Under the pieces are notes generated by a model. That model saw only the letters and a program-made list of their open reading frames with translations, was not told the origin of the DNA and did no database searches. A stretch of DNA of 64,000 nucleotides from Lichenicola sp965198575 (GTDB lineage: Bacteria > Pseudomonadota > Alphaproteobacteria > Acetobacterales > Acetobacteraceae). Below, piece after piece: positions 43,850 through 53,143 of this stretch (the first letter of the stretch is position 1; every line of letters starts with the position of its first letter). Position numbers and translations under genes: made by a program. Where the stretch lies: positions 1,116,001 through 1,180,000 of the forward strand of contig NZ_OZ240671.1 in the NCBI RefSeq assembly GCF_965198575.1, written 5' to 3'.

Positions 43850-45706
43850 CTAGCGACGGCCGAACATCCGCTCGATCTCGGCGCGGCTGAGTTTCAGGTA
43901 GGTGGGACGGCCGTGGCTGCAGGTCGCCGCGCGCGGGGTGGCCTCCATCTGCCGGAGCAGCGACTCCATCTCCGCGACGCCGAGCCGCCGCCCGGCGCGG
44001 ATGCTGCCGTGACATGCCATGCGGGCGATCACCGCATCGAGCCGTCCGGTGAGGGTGCCCGTCTCCTGCGGGGTCGCCAGCTCGTCCGCACCCAACTCCT
44101 CCGCCAGGTCGCGCAGCAGAGCTTTCGGGTCGGGATTGCCCAGCAGCGCCGGAACCGACCGGAGCAGCACCGCCCGGCCGCCGAATGGCTCGATCTCGAT
44201 ACCGAACGCCGCCAGCGAGCCGGCAAACGCCATCAGCCGCTCGGCATCGCGCCCAGGCAGGTCGACCACTTCCGGCAGCAGCAGACGCTGCGCGCTAATC
44301 GCGCCCTGCAGATACTGGTCACGCAGCCGCTCATGCGTCAGCCGCTCGTGCGCCGCATGCTGGTCCACCAGCACCAGGCTGCCATCGGAGGCGACCGCGA
44401 TCACGTAGGTATCAAGCACCTGCGCCACCGGTGCACCCAGCGGATGCTCAAGTGTCCGGGCGGCGTCAGCAGGATCGTCAGGTGGAGCGACCGCCGGCGC
44501 CACCGCCAGCCGGGTCTCGTCACGCGGCATCAGCACCCTGGCGGAGGGGCCTGCGTCGTAGGCCAGTCCCGCCTCGGCAAAGCCTGCAGGACCCGGGTCC
44601 GTCCGCCGTTCCGGGGGATACCAGATGCCGGCTCCGGGCCGCCTGGCGGTCAGCAAGCCAGACCGCAGCCCGGCATGCCCGGCACCGCTGCCGAGCGCCC
44701 GGCCGAGGCTGCCGATCACCAGCGATCGCACCCCCGCCGCGTCGGCGTAGCGCAGCTCGGTCTTGGCCGGGTGCACGTTCACGTCCAGCCGTTCGGCCGG
44801 GATCTGCAGGAACAGCGCGGCGACGGCATGCCGCCCCTGCTCCATGACCGGACGGTAGGCGACACGCAGCGCCGTTCGCAGCACCGGATCAGCCACCGGA
44901 CGCCCGTTCACCACCAGGAACTGCCCGTTGACCGTGGCGCGATGCACCGCCGGGCCGCAGGCAAAGCCGGACAGCGTCATCCCGTCGCGCTCGCCGTCGA
45001 CCGTCAGCAGCCCCTGCGGGCCGGCATCACCAGCTTCATCGGCAAGCAGCACGGCGAGGCGCGCAGCCAGGCTCTGCGCCGGCAGGTCGAGCAGCACGCG
45101 ACCGTCGATCTGCAGCCGGAAGGCGATCTGTGGCGCGGCCATCGCCAGCCGGCGCACGGCGATTTCCGCATGCCCCGCCTCGACCCGGACGCTCTTCAGG
45201 AACTTGCGCCGGGCTGGTGTCGCGAAGAACAGGTCCTCGACCAGCACCTGGGTGCCGATCGGTCCAGCACAGGGTTCCGCCGGATGCAGCAATCCACCCT
45301 CGACCCTGAGCCGCCAGGCCTCGCCGCCCCCGCCGCCCGGCATTCGCTGCTTCGATGTCAGGCACAGCCGGGCCGCCGCGCCAATGCTGGGCAGCGCCTC
45401 GCCGCGGAATCCCAGCGTGCCGATCGAGACCAGGCTTTCATCGGCAAGCTTGGAGGTGCAGTGCCGCTCCACCGCAAGGGCGAGGTCGGTCGCGGACATG
45501 CCGATGCCGTCATCGACGACCTCGATCCGGTCGATGCCGCCACCGACCAGCGAGACGGCGATCCGGCCGGCCCCGGCATCGATCGCGTTCTCGACCAGTT
45601 CCTTGACCGCCGCAGCCGGCCGCTCGATCACCTCGCCGGCAGCGATCCGATTGACGACCCGCTCAGACAGCCTGCGGATCCGGGGGGAGATCAGGCTTTC
45701 AGGCAT
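43850..45706 (-). CDS. mutL: DNA mismatch repair protein MutL
   Basis: A 618-residue mismatch repair ATPase. The start at ATG 45706 (MPESLISPRIRRLSERVVNR) matches the family; the frame extends to 45751. GHKL motifs VKELVENAIDAGA, VVDDGIGM and TLGFRGEALPSIGAA are intact. The C-terminal domain carries the endonuclease motif DQHA-x2-E-x4-E (DQHAAHERLTHE) and the CSHGRP motif, so it should be a nicking MutL as in most non-enteric bacteria. Its end is 17 bp from the convergent beta-repeat gene. mutS is not in the window. Confidence 0.94.
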   Translation of the reverse strand: MPESLISPRIRRLSERVVNRIAAGEVIERPAAAVKELVENAIDAGAGRIAVSLVGGGIDRIEVVDDGIGMSATDLALAVERHCTSKLADESLVSIGTLGFRGEALPSIGAAARLCLTSKQRMPGGGGGEAWRLRVEGGLLHPAEPCAGPIGTQVLVEDLFFATPARRKFLKSVRVEAGHAEIAVRRLAMAAPQIAFRLQIDGRVLLDLPAQSLAARLAVLLADEAGDAGPQGLLTVDGERDGMTLSGFACGPAVHRATVNGQFLVVNGRPVADPVLRTALRVAYRPVMEQGRHAVAALFLQIPAERLDVNVHPAKTELRYADAAGVRSLVIGSLGRALGSGAGHAGLRSGLLTARRPGAGIWYPPERRTDPGPAGFAEAGLAYDAGPSARVLMPRDETRLAVAPAVAPPDDPADAARTLEHPLGAPVAQVLDTYVIAVASDGSLVLVDQHAAHERLTHERLRDQYLQGAISAQRLLLPEVVDLPGRDAERLMAFAGSLAAFGIEIEPFGGRAVLLRSVPALLGNPDPKALLRDLAEELGADELATPQETGTLTGRLDAVIARMACHGSIRAGRRLGVAEMESLLRQMEATPRAATCSHGRPTYLKLSRAEIERMFGRR

Positions 45707-45768
45707 TTCCGGGACGGCACGATCAGGAGAGTCGGCCGTGCCCGGAAGCAAAGGATCGCCGTCCGTGG

Positions 45769-46314
45769 CTAGAACAGGCTGCCGAAGAAGCCAGGCTTGC
45801 TCACCTTGACGGTCGGGGTGGCGCCGACCGTCGGGCTGCGGCCGAGAGCTGCGTTCTCCTGCAGCCGCTTGCGCTCGGCCGCGGAATCGACGACCTCGCC
45901 CGCCTGGCCGCCCTGCCAGAACATCAGCTCGTTGACGAAGCCCTGGCTCGGATGATCGAGCGCACCACCGGTCGGCGCCTGCGCGCTCGCCTGGCCGGCA
46001 TTTGCGACCAACGCCTGCTGTCCGGCGCTGGTGGAGCCGCCCGCACCCTGGAGGGCGACGTTCGGTGCCAGGGTTTCGAGCGCCTGCATCTGCGTGCTCT
46101 GTTCCTGCGGGCGATCGGCGCCGGGCGTCGGCGGCGTCAGGCTGGCATCCGGCGGCATCGACAGCGGTGCGCGCGTGGTCACGGTGAACTCGTCGGGCGC
46201 GGTCCGGGTCAGGCCGAAGTCACGCTCGATCTCCTCCCCACTGCAAGCAGAGAGCAGGGAGCCGACCGCCACGAAGGCAGCCAGCAGGGCGATGCGAGGA
46301 TGGCGCGCGGACAT
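45769..46314 (-). CDS. DUF3035 / BamF-like lipoprotein
   Basis: A 181-residue lipoprotein. The start at ATG 46314 gives a signal peptide ending in LLSAC. The signature RDFGLTRTAPDEFTVTTRAPL is the hallmark of the DUF3035 family, which has been linked to the beta-barrel assembly machine of alphaproteobacteria as BamF. It lies downstream of lspA, as in related genomes, here separated by an aldo/keto reductase gene. LspA would process its own lipobox. The C-terminus ends in GFFGSLF. Confidence 0.82.
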   Translation of the reverse strand: MSARHPRIALLAAFVAVGSLLSACSGEEIERDFGLTRTAPDEFTVTTRAPLSMPPDASLTPPTPGADRPQEQSTQMQALETLAPNVALQGAGGSTSAGQQALVANAGQASAQAPTGGALDHPSQGFVNELMFWQGGQAGEVVDSAAERKRLQENAALGRSPTVGATPTVKVSKPGFFGSLF

Positions 46315-46398
46315 GCCCGCCTCATAGGATGGAAACCACACCCGGGCAAGCATGTCGCACAGGACTTCCCGGACGCCGAAGCAGCGCCCGGCGTGCGG

Positions 46399-47217
46399 TC
46401 AGAAATTGTCCGGGTCGGGGCCGATCCGGCGACCGGTGTCGAGTTCGCGCATCTGCTGCATGTCGTCGTCATCCAGCGCGAAGTCGAACAGGTCGATGTT
46501 CTCGGCGATCCGCGACGGGGTGATCGATTTCGGGATCGCCACGATGCCGCGCTGCATGTGCCAGCGCAGCACCACCTGCGCCGGTGTGCGGCCATGCTTC
46601 TCGGCCAGCGCCACGATCACCGGCGCATCGAGTTCGCCCTGGGCCAGCGGACTCCACGCCTCGGTGACGATGCCATGCGTCTCATGAAAGTCGTGCAGCT
46701 CGTTCTGCGGCAGGCTGGGATGCAGCTCGATCTGGTTGACCGCCGGCACGATGGCGGTCGCGTCCAGCAGCCGCTCGAGATGGGGGATCTTGAAGTTGGA
46801 GACGCCGATCGCCCGCACCCGCCCGTCCTGCTTCAGCTTCTCGAAGGCGCGCCAGGTATCCAAGTACTTGTCCAACGACGGCTTCGGCCAGTGGATGAGG
46901 TAGAGGTCGACATACTCCAGTCCGAGCCGCTTCAGGCTGGCATCGAACGCCGTGAGGGTGGAGTCGTAGCCCTGATCGTCGTTCCACAGCTTGGTGGTGA
47001 TGAACAGCTCGTCGCGTTCGATGCCGCTCGCCTTGATGGCGGCGCCCACGCCCTCCTCGTTGCGATAGATCATCGCGGTGTCGATGGAGCGGTAGCCGGC
47101 CTCGAACGCCATGCCGACAGCGCGCTCCGCCTCTTTCGGATCGACCTTGAACACGCCATAGCCGAGCTGCGGGATGGCGTTGCCCTGGTTCAGGCTGATC
47201 GTGGGGACATGGACCAT
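46399..47217 (-). CDS. aldo/keto reductase (2,5-diketo-gluconate reductase-like)
   Basis: A 272-residue NADPH-dependent carbonyl reductase. ATG 47217 has GGAG upstream; a GTG six codons earlier is less likely. The catalytic tetrad is visible: Asp in SIDTAMIY, Tyr in the same motif, Lys in FITTKLWND and His in YLIHWPKP. The C-terminal NADPH-binding pattern IPKSITPSRIAENIDLF is present. The sequence fits the AKR5-type prokaryotic branch. It appears inserted between lspA and the DUF3035 gene, which are usually direct neighbours. Physiological substrate unknown. Confidence 0.9.
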   Translation of the reverse strand: MVHVPTISLNQGNAIPQLGYGVFKVDPKEAERAVGMAFEAGYRSIDTAMIYRNEEGVGAAIKASGIERDELFITTKLWNDDQGYDSTLTAFDASLKRLGLEYVDLYLIHWPKPSLDKYLDTWRAFEKLKQDGRVRAIGVSNFKIPHLERLLDATAIVPAVNQIELHPSLPQNELHDFHETHGIVTEAWSPLAQGELDAPVIVALAEKHGRTPAQVVLRWHMQRGIVAIPKSITPSRIAENIDLFDFALDDDDMQQMRELDTGRRIGPDPDNF

Positions 47218-47268
47218 TCGACGTTCTCCGGACACTGCCCGCCTAGAACAGCCGAACCGGCCCTGCGT

Positions 47269-47802
47269 TCAGTTCCGTTTCGCTCGGGAGTCGAAGAGGC
47301 TGTCCAGCAGCAGCACGCCGACCCCGCAGACGATCGCAGCGTCGCCGACATTGAAGATGTAGTCCCACGACACCGTGCCGATATGGGCATGGATGAAGTC
47401 GACGACGGCGCCGAAACGCAGCCGGTCGATGACGTTGCCGATCGCCCCCCCGGCAATCGCACCCAGTGCCGCTGCCACCCAGGGCTTGGGTGTGCGTCGC
47501 ATCCAGAACAGCAGCAGCACGACGACCACGACGGCGATCGCGCTGAACAGGAACCGGCCTGCCGCGCCGACACCACCAAACATGCCGAACGTCACCGCGT
47601 GGTTCCACACCATGATGAAATCCAGCACCGGCAGCACCCGGACCTCGCCGCGCGCCGCCAGGTCGAGCCGGTCGAGGATCCACCACTTGCTGGCCTGGTC
47701 GGCTGCCAGAACCGCGAGCCCGATCGCGAGGCCGAGCGGCAGGAAGCGTCCGCTGTCGGGCGCGGTCCGGTTGGCCAGCTCCGAGGCGTCGGTGCCGCTC
47801 AT
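47269..47802 (-). CDS. lspA: lipoprotein signal peptidase (signal peptidase II)
   Basis: A 177-residue inner-membrane aspartyl protease that cleaves prolipoproteins after lipidation. Four transmembrane helices are visible. The catalytic aspartates lie in NVIDRLRFGAVVDF and FNVGDAAIV, and the conserved AADQASKWWI segment is near the N-terminus. ATG 47802 overlaps the ileS stop by four bases, the standard ileS-lspA coupling. Many lipoprotein genes in this window would depend on it. Confidence 0.95.
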   Translation of the reverse strand: MSGTDASELANRTAPDSGRFLPLGLAIGLAVLAADQASKWWILDRLDLAARGEVRVLPVLDFIMVWNHAVTFGMFGGVGAAGRFLFSAIAVVVVVLLLFWMRRTPKPWVAAALGAIAGGAIGNVIDRLRFGAVVDFIHAHIGTVSWDYIFNVGDAAIVCGVGVLLLDSLFDSRAKRN

Positions 47803-50780
47803 GCCGGCTCGGTCGCCAGGCTGGCCGCCGCCTCGGGCTCGGAGACGACGGCGACGCAACGCAGGCAGAGCGCCGGGTGGGCTGCCACCTCACCCACCTC
47901 GTCAAGCACCCGCCAGCAACGGGCACATTTCTCCCCGGACGCGGCCATCACGATCGGCAGCGAATGCGGTGCGATGCCGTCGGATGCGCCCCCGCCTGCC
48001 GCACCCTCGACGGCGTCCGTGAACAGCGACTCCGATGCCGCGTCGACCTCGATCTCGACCCGCGACACGATCGCGAGCTCCTCCCAATCGACATCGGCGA
48101 GGCCCCCCGCTTCCGCGCCGGACAAGCTGAGCTTGACCTGCGCCTGCAGCGAGGAGCCGACCAGGCCATCACGCCGCGCCGCCTCGATTGCCGTGGTCAT
48201 CAGGCGCCGGACCGCGCGCAGCCTGACCCAACGCTCCCCGAGCGCCGGATCGTGCCACTCCGCCGGCAGGTCCGGGAAGGATTGCAGATGCACGCTGCTG
48301 CCGTCCCCGAAGCGTGAGGTCCACGCCTCCTCGGCGGTGAACACCAGCACCGGCGCCAGCCAGGTCGCCAGCAGCCGATGCAGATGATCGAGCACCGTGC
48401 GCGCAGCGCGGCGGCGCGGGCTGGCTGGCCCGTCGCAATAGAGCGCGTCCTTGCGCACGTCGAAATAGAATGCCGACAGGTCCGCCGCACAGAAGCCGTG
48501 CAGCGCCGGATAGACGCCGACCCATTCATGCGTCTCGACCGCCCGCTGGATCAGCAGTCCGAGCTCCGACAGCCGGTGCAGCACCCAGCGTTCGAGCTCG
48601 GGCATCTCGGCATACGGCACCTGCTCGGCCTCTTCGAAGCCGTCGAGCGCGCCCAGCAGCCAGCGCAGCGTGTTGCGCAGCCGGCGATACAGCTCGCCCT
48701 GCTGCTTGAGGATCTCCTTGCCGATCCGGAGGTCCTCGTTGGTGTCCGAGTTCATCACCCACAGGCGCAGGATGTCGGCGCCGAGCGTGTCGTTCACGTC
48801 CTGCGGGGCGGTGACGTTGCCGAGCGACTTGCTCATCTTGCGGCCGGACTCGTCGAGCACGAAGCCGTTGGTCACCAGGGCGCGGAACGGGGCGATGCCG
48901 CGGGTGCCGACACTCTCCAGCAGGCTCGACTGGAACCAGCCGCGATGCTGGTCGGAGCCTTCCAGATACAGGTCGGCCGGGAACGGCAAGCCGGAGCCGT
49001 TGTCGGGACCCAGCACGAACGCATGCGTCGAGCCGCTCTCGAACCACACATCGACGATGTCGAACACCTGCTCGTACTCGTCCGGGGCGCGGTCCGGGCC
49101 CAGGAACCGCGCGGGCGGCGACGCGTACCAGGCATCCGCACCCTCCTGCCGGAACGCCTCGACCACGCGCTGCATCACCGCCGGATCGCGCAGCACCTCG
49201 CCCGACCGCCGGTTGACGAACACCGCGATCGGCACGCCCCAGGCGCGCTGGCGGCTGATGCACCAGTCCGGGCGCCCGGCCACCATCGCGGTCAGGCGGT
49301 TGCGGGCCTGCGCCGGCACGAAGGTCACGTCCTGCAACGCCGCGAGCGCCTTGGCGCGGATGCCATCGGCCGGATCACCCCCGGGCTCGCCATCCATGCG
49401 GATGAACCATTGCGGCGTGGCCCGGAAGATCACCGGCGCCCGCGACCGCCAGCTATGCGGGTACGAGTGCACGATCTGGCCGCGCGCCACGAGCCCAGCC
49501 GGCGCGCGCTCGACGTCGGTTTCGTCCGACACCGAGGCTGCCATCGCCGCGGCCAGGGCTGCACACACCGGATCGGCCGCCTTGAACACGTGCACGCCGG
49601 CAAACCCCGGCACCCACGCGGCGTAGCGGCCATCCGCCTCGACGGTCTCGGCAACGGGGATCCCATGCGCGGTGCTGAGCGCGAAATCGTCCTCGCCGTG
49701 CGCCGGCGCCATATGCACCAGGCCGGTGCCGGCGTCGGTGGTGACGAAATCGCCGGCCAGCATCGGCACGTCGTGGTCGTAGCCGCCCTCATAATCCGGC
49801 AGCCCGCGCAACGGGTGCGCGCACACGGCGCCCTCCAGCGCAGACCCCGGCAGCGTGTAGAGCACGTGCTGCTGCAGGATCCCGGCGGCGGCAGCGAACG
49901 GCTCGATCAGCGCCTCGGCGACCAGCAGGCGGGCACCCGGCTGCAGCCCGGCCGACGATTCCGCTGGTTGAGCGGCCACCTCGTCGACCCGCAGCACCAC
50001 GTAGGTGATCTCGGGACCGTAGGCGATCGCCCGGTTGGCCGGGATGGTCCACGGCGTCGTGGTCCAGATCACCGCCGAGACGCCCTCGAGAGCATGGCCG
50101 GGGGTGGGATCGCGGACGATCGGGAACGCCACCCAGATCGTCGTGCTGGTGTGGTCGTGGTACTCGATCTCGGCCTCTGCCAGCGCGGTCTTCTCGACCG
50201 GGCTCCACATCACCGGGCGCAGACCGCGATACAGCGAGCCGTTGGCCAGGAACTTGCCGATCTCGCCGGCGATGGCGGCCTCGGAGGCGAAATCCATCGT
50301 CGCGTAGCGTCCGGCCCAGTCGCCTTGGATGCCCAGGCGGCGAAACTCCTCGGCCTGGACGCTGAGCCATTTCTGCGCGTAGGCCCGGCATTCGGCGCGG
50401 AACTGCAGCACCGGCACCTGGTCCTTGTCGCGGCCGGACTTGCGGTATTCCTCCTCGATGCGCCACTCGATCGGCAGCCCGTGGCAGTCCCAGCCGGGCA
50501 CGTAATGCACCGCGTAGCCGCTCATCCGGTGGGCTCGGTTGACCACGTCCTTCAGGATCTTGTTGAGCGCGTGGCCGATATGCAGGTGGCCGTTGGCGTA
50601 GGGCGGCCCGTCATGCAGCGTGAAGGCCGGCCGTCCGGCGGCGGCCTCGCGCATCGCCTGGTCGAGGCCCATCGCCGCCCAGCGGGCCAGCGTCTCGGGC
50701 TCACGCTTCGGCAGGTCGCCGCGCATCGGGAATGTGGTCCGGGGCAGGAATACGCTGTCGCGGTAGTCGGTCTCGGTCAT
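47799..50780 (-). CDS. ileS: isoleucyl-tRNA synthetase
   Basis: A 993-residue class I aminoacyl-tRNA synthetase. ATG 50780 begins MTETDYRDSVFLPRTTFPM; the frame extends to 50867 without support. The HIGH motif is in GHLHIGHAL and the KMSKS motif in GRKMSKSLGN. The editing domain is complete (WTTTPWTIPANRAIAYGP), and a C-terminal zinc site is formed by CARC and CLRC, which marks the bacterial type-1 enzyme. It is the first gene of ileS-lspA. Confidence 0.96.
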   Translation of the reverse strand: MTETDYRDSVFLPRTTFPMRGDLPKREPETLARWAAMGLDQAMREAAAGRPAFTLHDGPPYANGHLHIGHALNKILKDVVNRAHRMSGYAVHYVPGWDCHGLPIEWRIEEEYRKSGRDKDQVPVLQFRAECRAYAQKWLSVQAEEFRRLGIQGDWAGRYATMDFASEAAIAGEIGKFLANGSLYRGLRPVMWSPVEKTALAEAEIEYHDHTSTTIWVAFPIVRDPTPGHALEGVSAVIWTTTPWTIPANRAIAYGPEITYVVLRVDEVAAQPAESSAGLQPGARLLVAEALIEPFAAAAGILQQHVLYTLPGSALEGAVCAHPLRGLPDYEGGYDHDVPMLAGDFVTTDAGTGLVHMAPAHGEDDFALSTAHGIPVAETVEADGRYAAWVPGFAGVHVFKAADPVCAALAAAMAASVSDETDVERAPAGLVARGQIVHSYPHSWRSRAPVIFRATPQWFIRMDGEPGGDPADGIRAKALAALQDVTFVPAQARNRLTAMVAGRPDWCISRQRAWGVPIAVFVNRRSGEVLRDPAVMQRVVEAFRQEGADAWYASPPARFLGPDRAPDEYEQVFDIVDVWFESGSTHAFVLGPDNGSGLPFPADLYLEGSDQHRGWFQSSLLESVGTRGIAPFRALVTNGFVLDESGRKMSKSLGNVTAPQDVNDTLGADILRLWVMNSDTNEDLRIGKEILKQQGELYRRLRNTLRWLLGALDGFEEAEQVPYAEMPELERWVLHRLSELGLLIQRAVETHEWVGVYPALHGFCAADLSAFYFDVRKDALYCDGPASPRRRAARTVLDHLHRLLATWLAPVLVFTAEEAWTSRFGDGSSVHLQSFPDLPAEWHDPALGERWVRLRAVRRLMTTAIEAARRDGLVGSSLQAQVKLSLSGAEAGGLADVDWEELAIVSRVEIEVDAASESLFTDAVEGAAGGGASDGIAPHSLPIVMAASGEKCARCWRVLDEVGEVAAHPALCLRCVAVVSEPEAAASLATEPA

Positions 50781-50963
50781 GCTGCCGTTCTTTTTCACGC
50801 CGGGTGCATATGCGGAGCGCCGCCCCGGCGGGTCAACCGGGCGGGTCTTCTGGCTGGTCGGCGCCACCAGGAGCCGCCCGACCGGAAACCCCGATCGCTT
50901 GACGCCGGCGTGACTCCCTGGGTATCGAGAACGTTACATTCTGGCGGCTTTCAAGGGCGGTTC

Positions 50964-53141
50964 ATGGAGTTTGCGGCCGCTGCCCTGTCCGGCTGGACCC
51001 TCGACGAGCGGTTCATCGACACGCTGGTCGCCAGGTCCGCCGGTGTCGACATCGTCTCCTTCGACATCTTCGATACCGCCGTGACGCGCAGTCTCGACAG
51101 CCCGGCGGACGCCTTCGCCGAGATGGAGCGCCGCCTGGCCGCCAGCCTTGGCGCCGGACTGGGTGCCAGCCTGGGCGCAGGACTGGGTAATGACGCGGAA
51201 GGCTACGCCGAGCTGCGCGAGCAGGCCGAGTGCCGGGCCCGGCTGCACCACCAGGCGCGGTCAGGGGCAGAGGAGGTCGATCTCGAGCAGATCCTGGACG
51301 CGCTGCTGGAACTGCGGCCCGGCCTTGCACCAGACCGGGACGCGCTGCGCCGGCTGGAGCTCGCGGTCGAACAGGACCTGCTGCTGGCGGTGCCGGACAT
51401 CCTGGAGGCGACCCGGCGGCTCGTGGCGCTCGGCCGCCCCTACATCCTGGTCTCGGACATGTATTTGCCGGGTGCGTTCCTGGCCGGGCAACTCCGGCGC
51501 CTCGGCTATGCCGGGTGGCAGGCGCTGCATGTCTCGTCGGAAACCGGCGCCACCAAGGCCACCGGCCGGCAATGGCCGATCATCCGCGCCGCGCTGGGGT
51601 CCGGGTCGACGCCCGGGGCCGAGGTGCGGATCCTGCATGTCGGCGACGATGCGCATTCCGACGGCAGCGAGGCGCAGGCGAACGGGATCGAAACGCTGCT
51701 CTACACACGGGCGCGTTCGGAGCGACGCCTCGCAAGCCGCCTGACCCCGGACGTGCTGCCGTTCGCCCGCAGCCAGCGAGCGGCGATGCTGCACGCACGC
51801 CGGACCCCCGACGCCGCATCCGAGGCCGGCGGAAAACCTGCCGCCTGGCACGATCTCGGCCGGGTGTTCGGCGGCATCGTGGTCGGCGGCTTCATCCGGT
51901 GGCTGGCCGAACGCGTGCAGGCGCACGGCGTCACCGCGCTGCAGTTCGCGGCGCGCGATGGCTGGCTGATCCGCGAGGCGTGGCGGCGCTCCGGCCTCGG
52001 TGAGCAGCTCGGCGTCGAGGACCATTATCTGTGCATCTCGCGCCGCACGGTGAACCTGGCGCGCGGGTTCCTGGACACCGCCAGCCAGCTCGACGACCAG
52101 CCGGGCCGGGCCCCCCGCCTGCCGGACTGGCTGCTGGAGTTCCTCTCGACCACCAGCGGCACCGTGTCGGTCGGGACCGCGCTGAAGCGGTTGCCGCTGG
52201 ACCCGGGAAGCGATGTCGGCCGCGCCCTGGCGGCGGCATTCGGCTCGCTCGATGCCACGCTGACCTGGCCGGATGGCTGCCGGCTGTTCCAGACCATCCT
52301 GCAGCGCCACGCCGGATCGGTGCTGGAGGTGCTGCGGCAGAGCCATGCCGGCCTGACCGGCTATCTCGTCCAGGAGGGGTTCGACCGGCCCGGCCGCATC
52401 GGCTTCGTCGACATGGGGTGGCACGGCACCATGCAACGCTCGCTGCAACGGCTCGCCCTGCGGCCGGCGGACAGCCTGTGCGGCTTCTATTACGGGCTCT
52501 GGCAGGCGGCCATCGGCAACCGGCACGGCGCCGGGCTGATGGAGAGCGCCTTCGCGTCGGAGTTCATCCCGCCCGGAGAGCAGCCCGGCATGCTGGATGC
52601 GGTCGGGATCCTGGAGGAGCTGCACAGCGCGCCGCAGGGCACGGTGTCCGGCTACCGGCAGCATGACGGGCGCTGGGAGCCGGTGTTCGCCGATCATCCG
52701 GACGAGCAGCGCCAGCATGCCGAGGCCACCCGCCACTTCCAGGACGGCACGCTCGAAACCATCGAGGCGATGTTCCAGCCCGCTTCCACCCGCGCCGCTC
52801 CCGGGACGCTGCCGCTGCGCCCCGAGATGCTGACGCCCGATGCGGTGCGGGCAGCGATCGACGCCGTGTGCCTGTCGCCCTCGGCCGGCGAGCGGGCGCT
52901 GCTCGGCGCGATCGGCCATTGCGGCACCTTCGATCATATCGACTTCGACCCGCTGGTGCCGCCGGACTGCCCCGCCGATACCGATGACCTGGTGGCGCTG
53001 CATCGTCGCTGCGAGTGGCGCACCGGCACCATGCTAGCCTGGTGCGACGCCGCCGGTGGCGCCCGCCGCGCGGAGCTCCACAGCCTTGCCCGCAGCCTGC
53101 TGGCGCATCATGGCGGGCGCAACCTCAGGCAGTACGTCTGA
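50964..53141 (+). CDS. HAD-like hydrolase with a large C-terminal domain
   Basis: A 725-residue protein. The N-terminal third is a haloacid-dehalogenase fold: motif I SFDIFDTAVTR (Asp34, Asp37), motif II LVSDMYLP, the Lys in GATKATG and motif IV HVGDDAHSD. The remainder (about residues 290-725) is a conserved domain often found with HAD modules in polysaccharide and glycosylation loci (LQFAARDGWLIREAW, RIGFVDMGWHGTMQ). The start at ATG 50964 follows from motif I lying only 34 residues in. A small internal repeat occurs near residue 60 (GAGLGASLGAGLG). It is followed two bases later by a glycosyltransferase gene. Confidence 0.75.
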   Translation: MEFAAAALSGWTLDERFIDTLVARSAGVDIVSFDIFDTAVTRSLDSPADAFAEMERRLAASLGAGLGASLGAGLGNDAEGYAELREQAECRARLHHQARSGAEEVDLEQILDALLELRPGLAPDRDALRRLELAVEQDLLLAVPDILEATRRLVALGRPYILVSDMYLPGAFLAGQLRRLGYAGWQALHVSSETGATKATGRQWPIIRAALGSGSTPGAEVRILHVGDDAHSDGSEAQANGIETLLYTRARSERRLASRLTPDVLPFARSQRAAMLHARRTPDAASEAGGKPAAWHDLGRVFGGIVVGGFIRWLAERVQAHGVTALQFAARDGWLIREAWRRSGLGEQLGVEDHYLCISRRTVNLARGFLDTASQLDDQPGRAPRLPDWLLEFLSTTSGTVSVGTALKRLPLDPGSDVGRALAAAFGSLDATLTWPDGCRLFQTILQRHAGSVLEVLRQSHAGLTGYLVQEGFDRPGRIGFVDMGWHGTMQRSLQRLALRPADSLCGFYYGLWQAAIGNRHGAGLMESAFASEFIPPGEQPGMLDAVGILEELHSAPQGTVSGYRQHDGRWEPVFADHPDEQRQHAEATRHFQDGTLETIEAMFQPASTRAAPGTLPLRPEMLTPDAVRAAIDAVCLSPSAGERALLGAIGHCGTFDHIDFDPLVPPDCPADTDDLVALHRRCEWRTGTMLAWCDAAGGARRAELHSLARSLLAHHGGRNLRQYV

Positions 53142-53143
53142 TC

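Noticed and set aside
48378..53141. A single open frame of about 1587 codons, of which the first 860 run antisense to ileS
   Set aside because: ileS is unmistakable on the other strand. The open antisense frame results from high third-position GC. Only the part from 50964 is protein-like.
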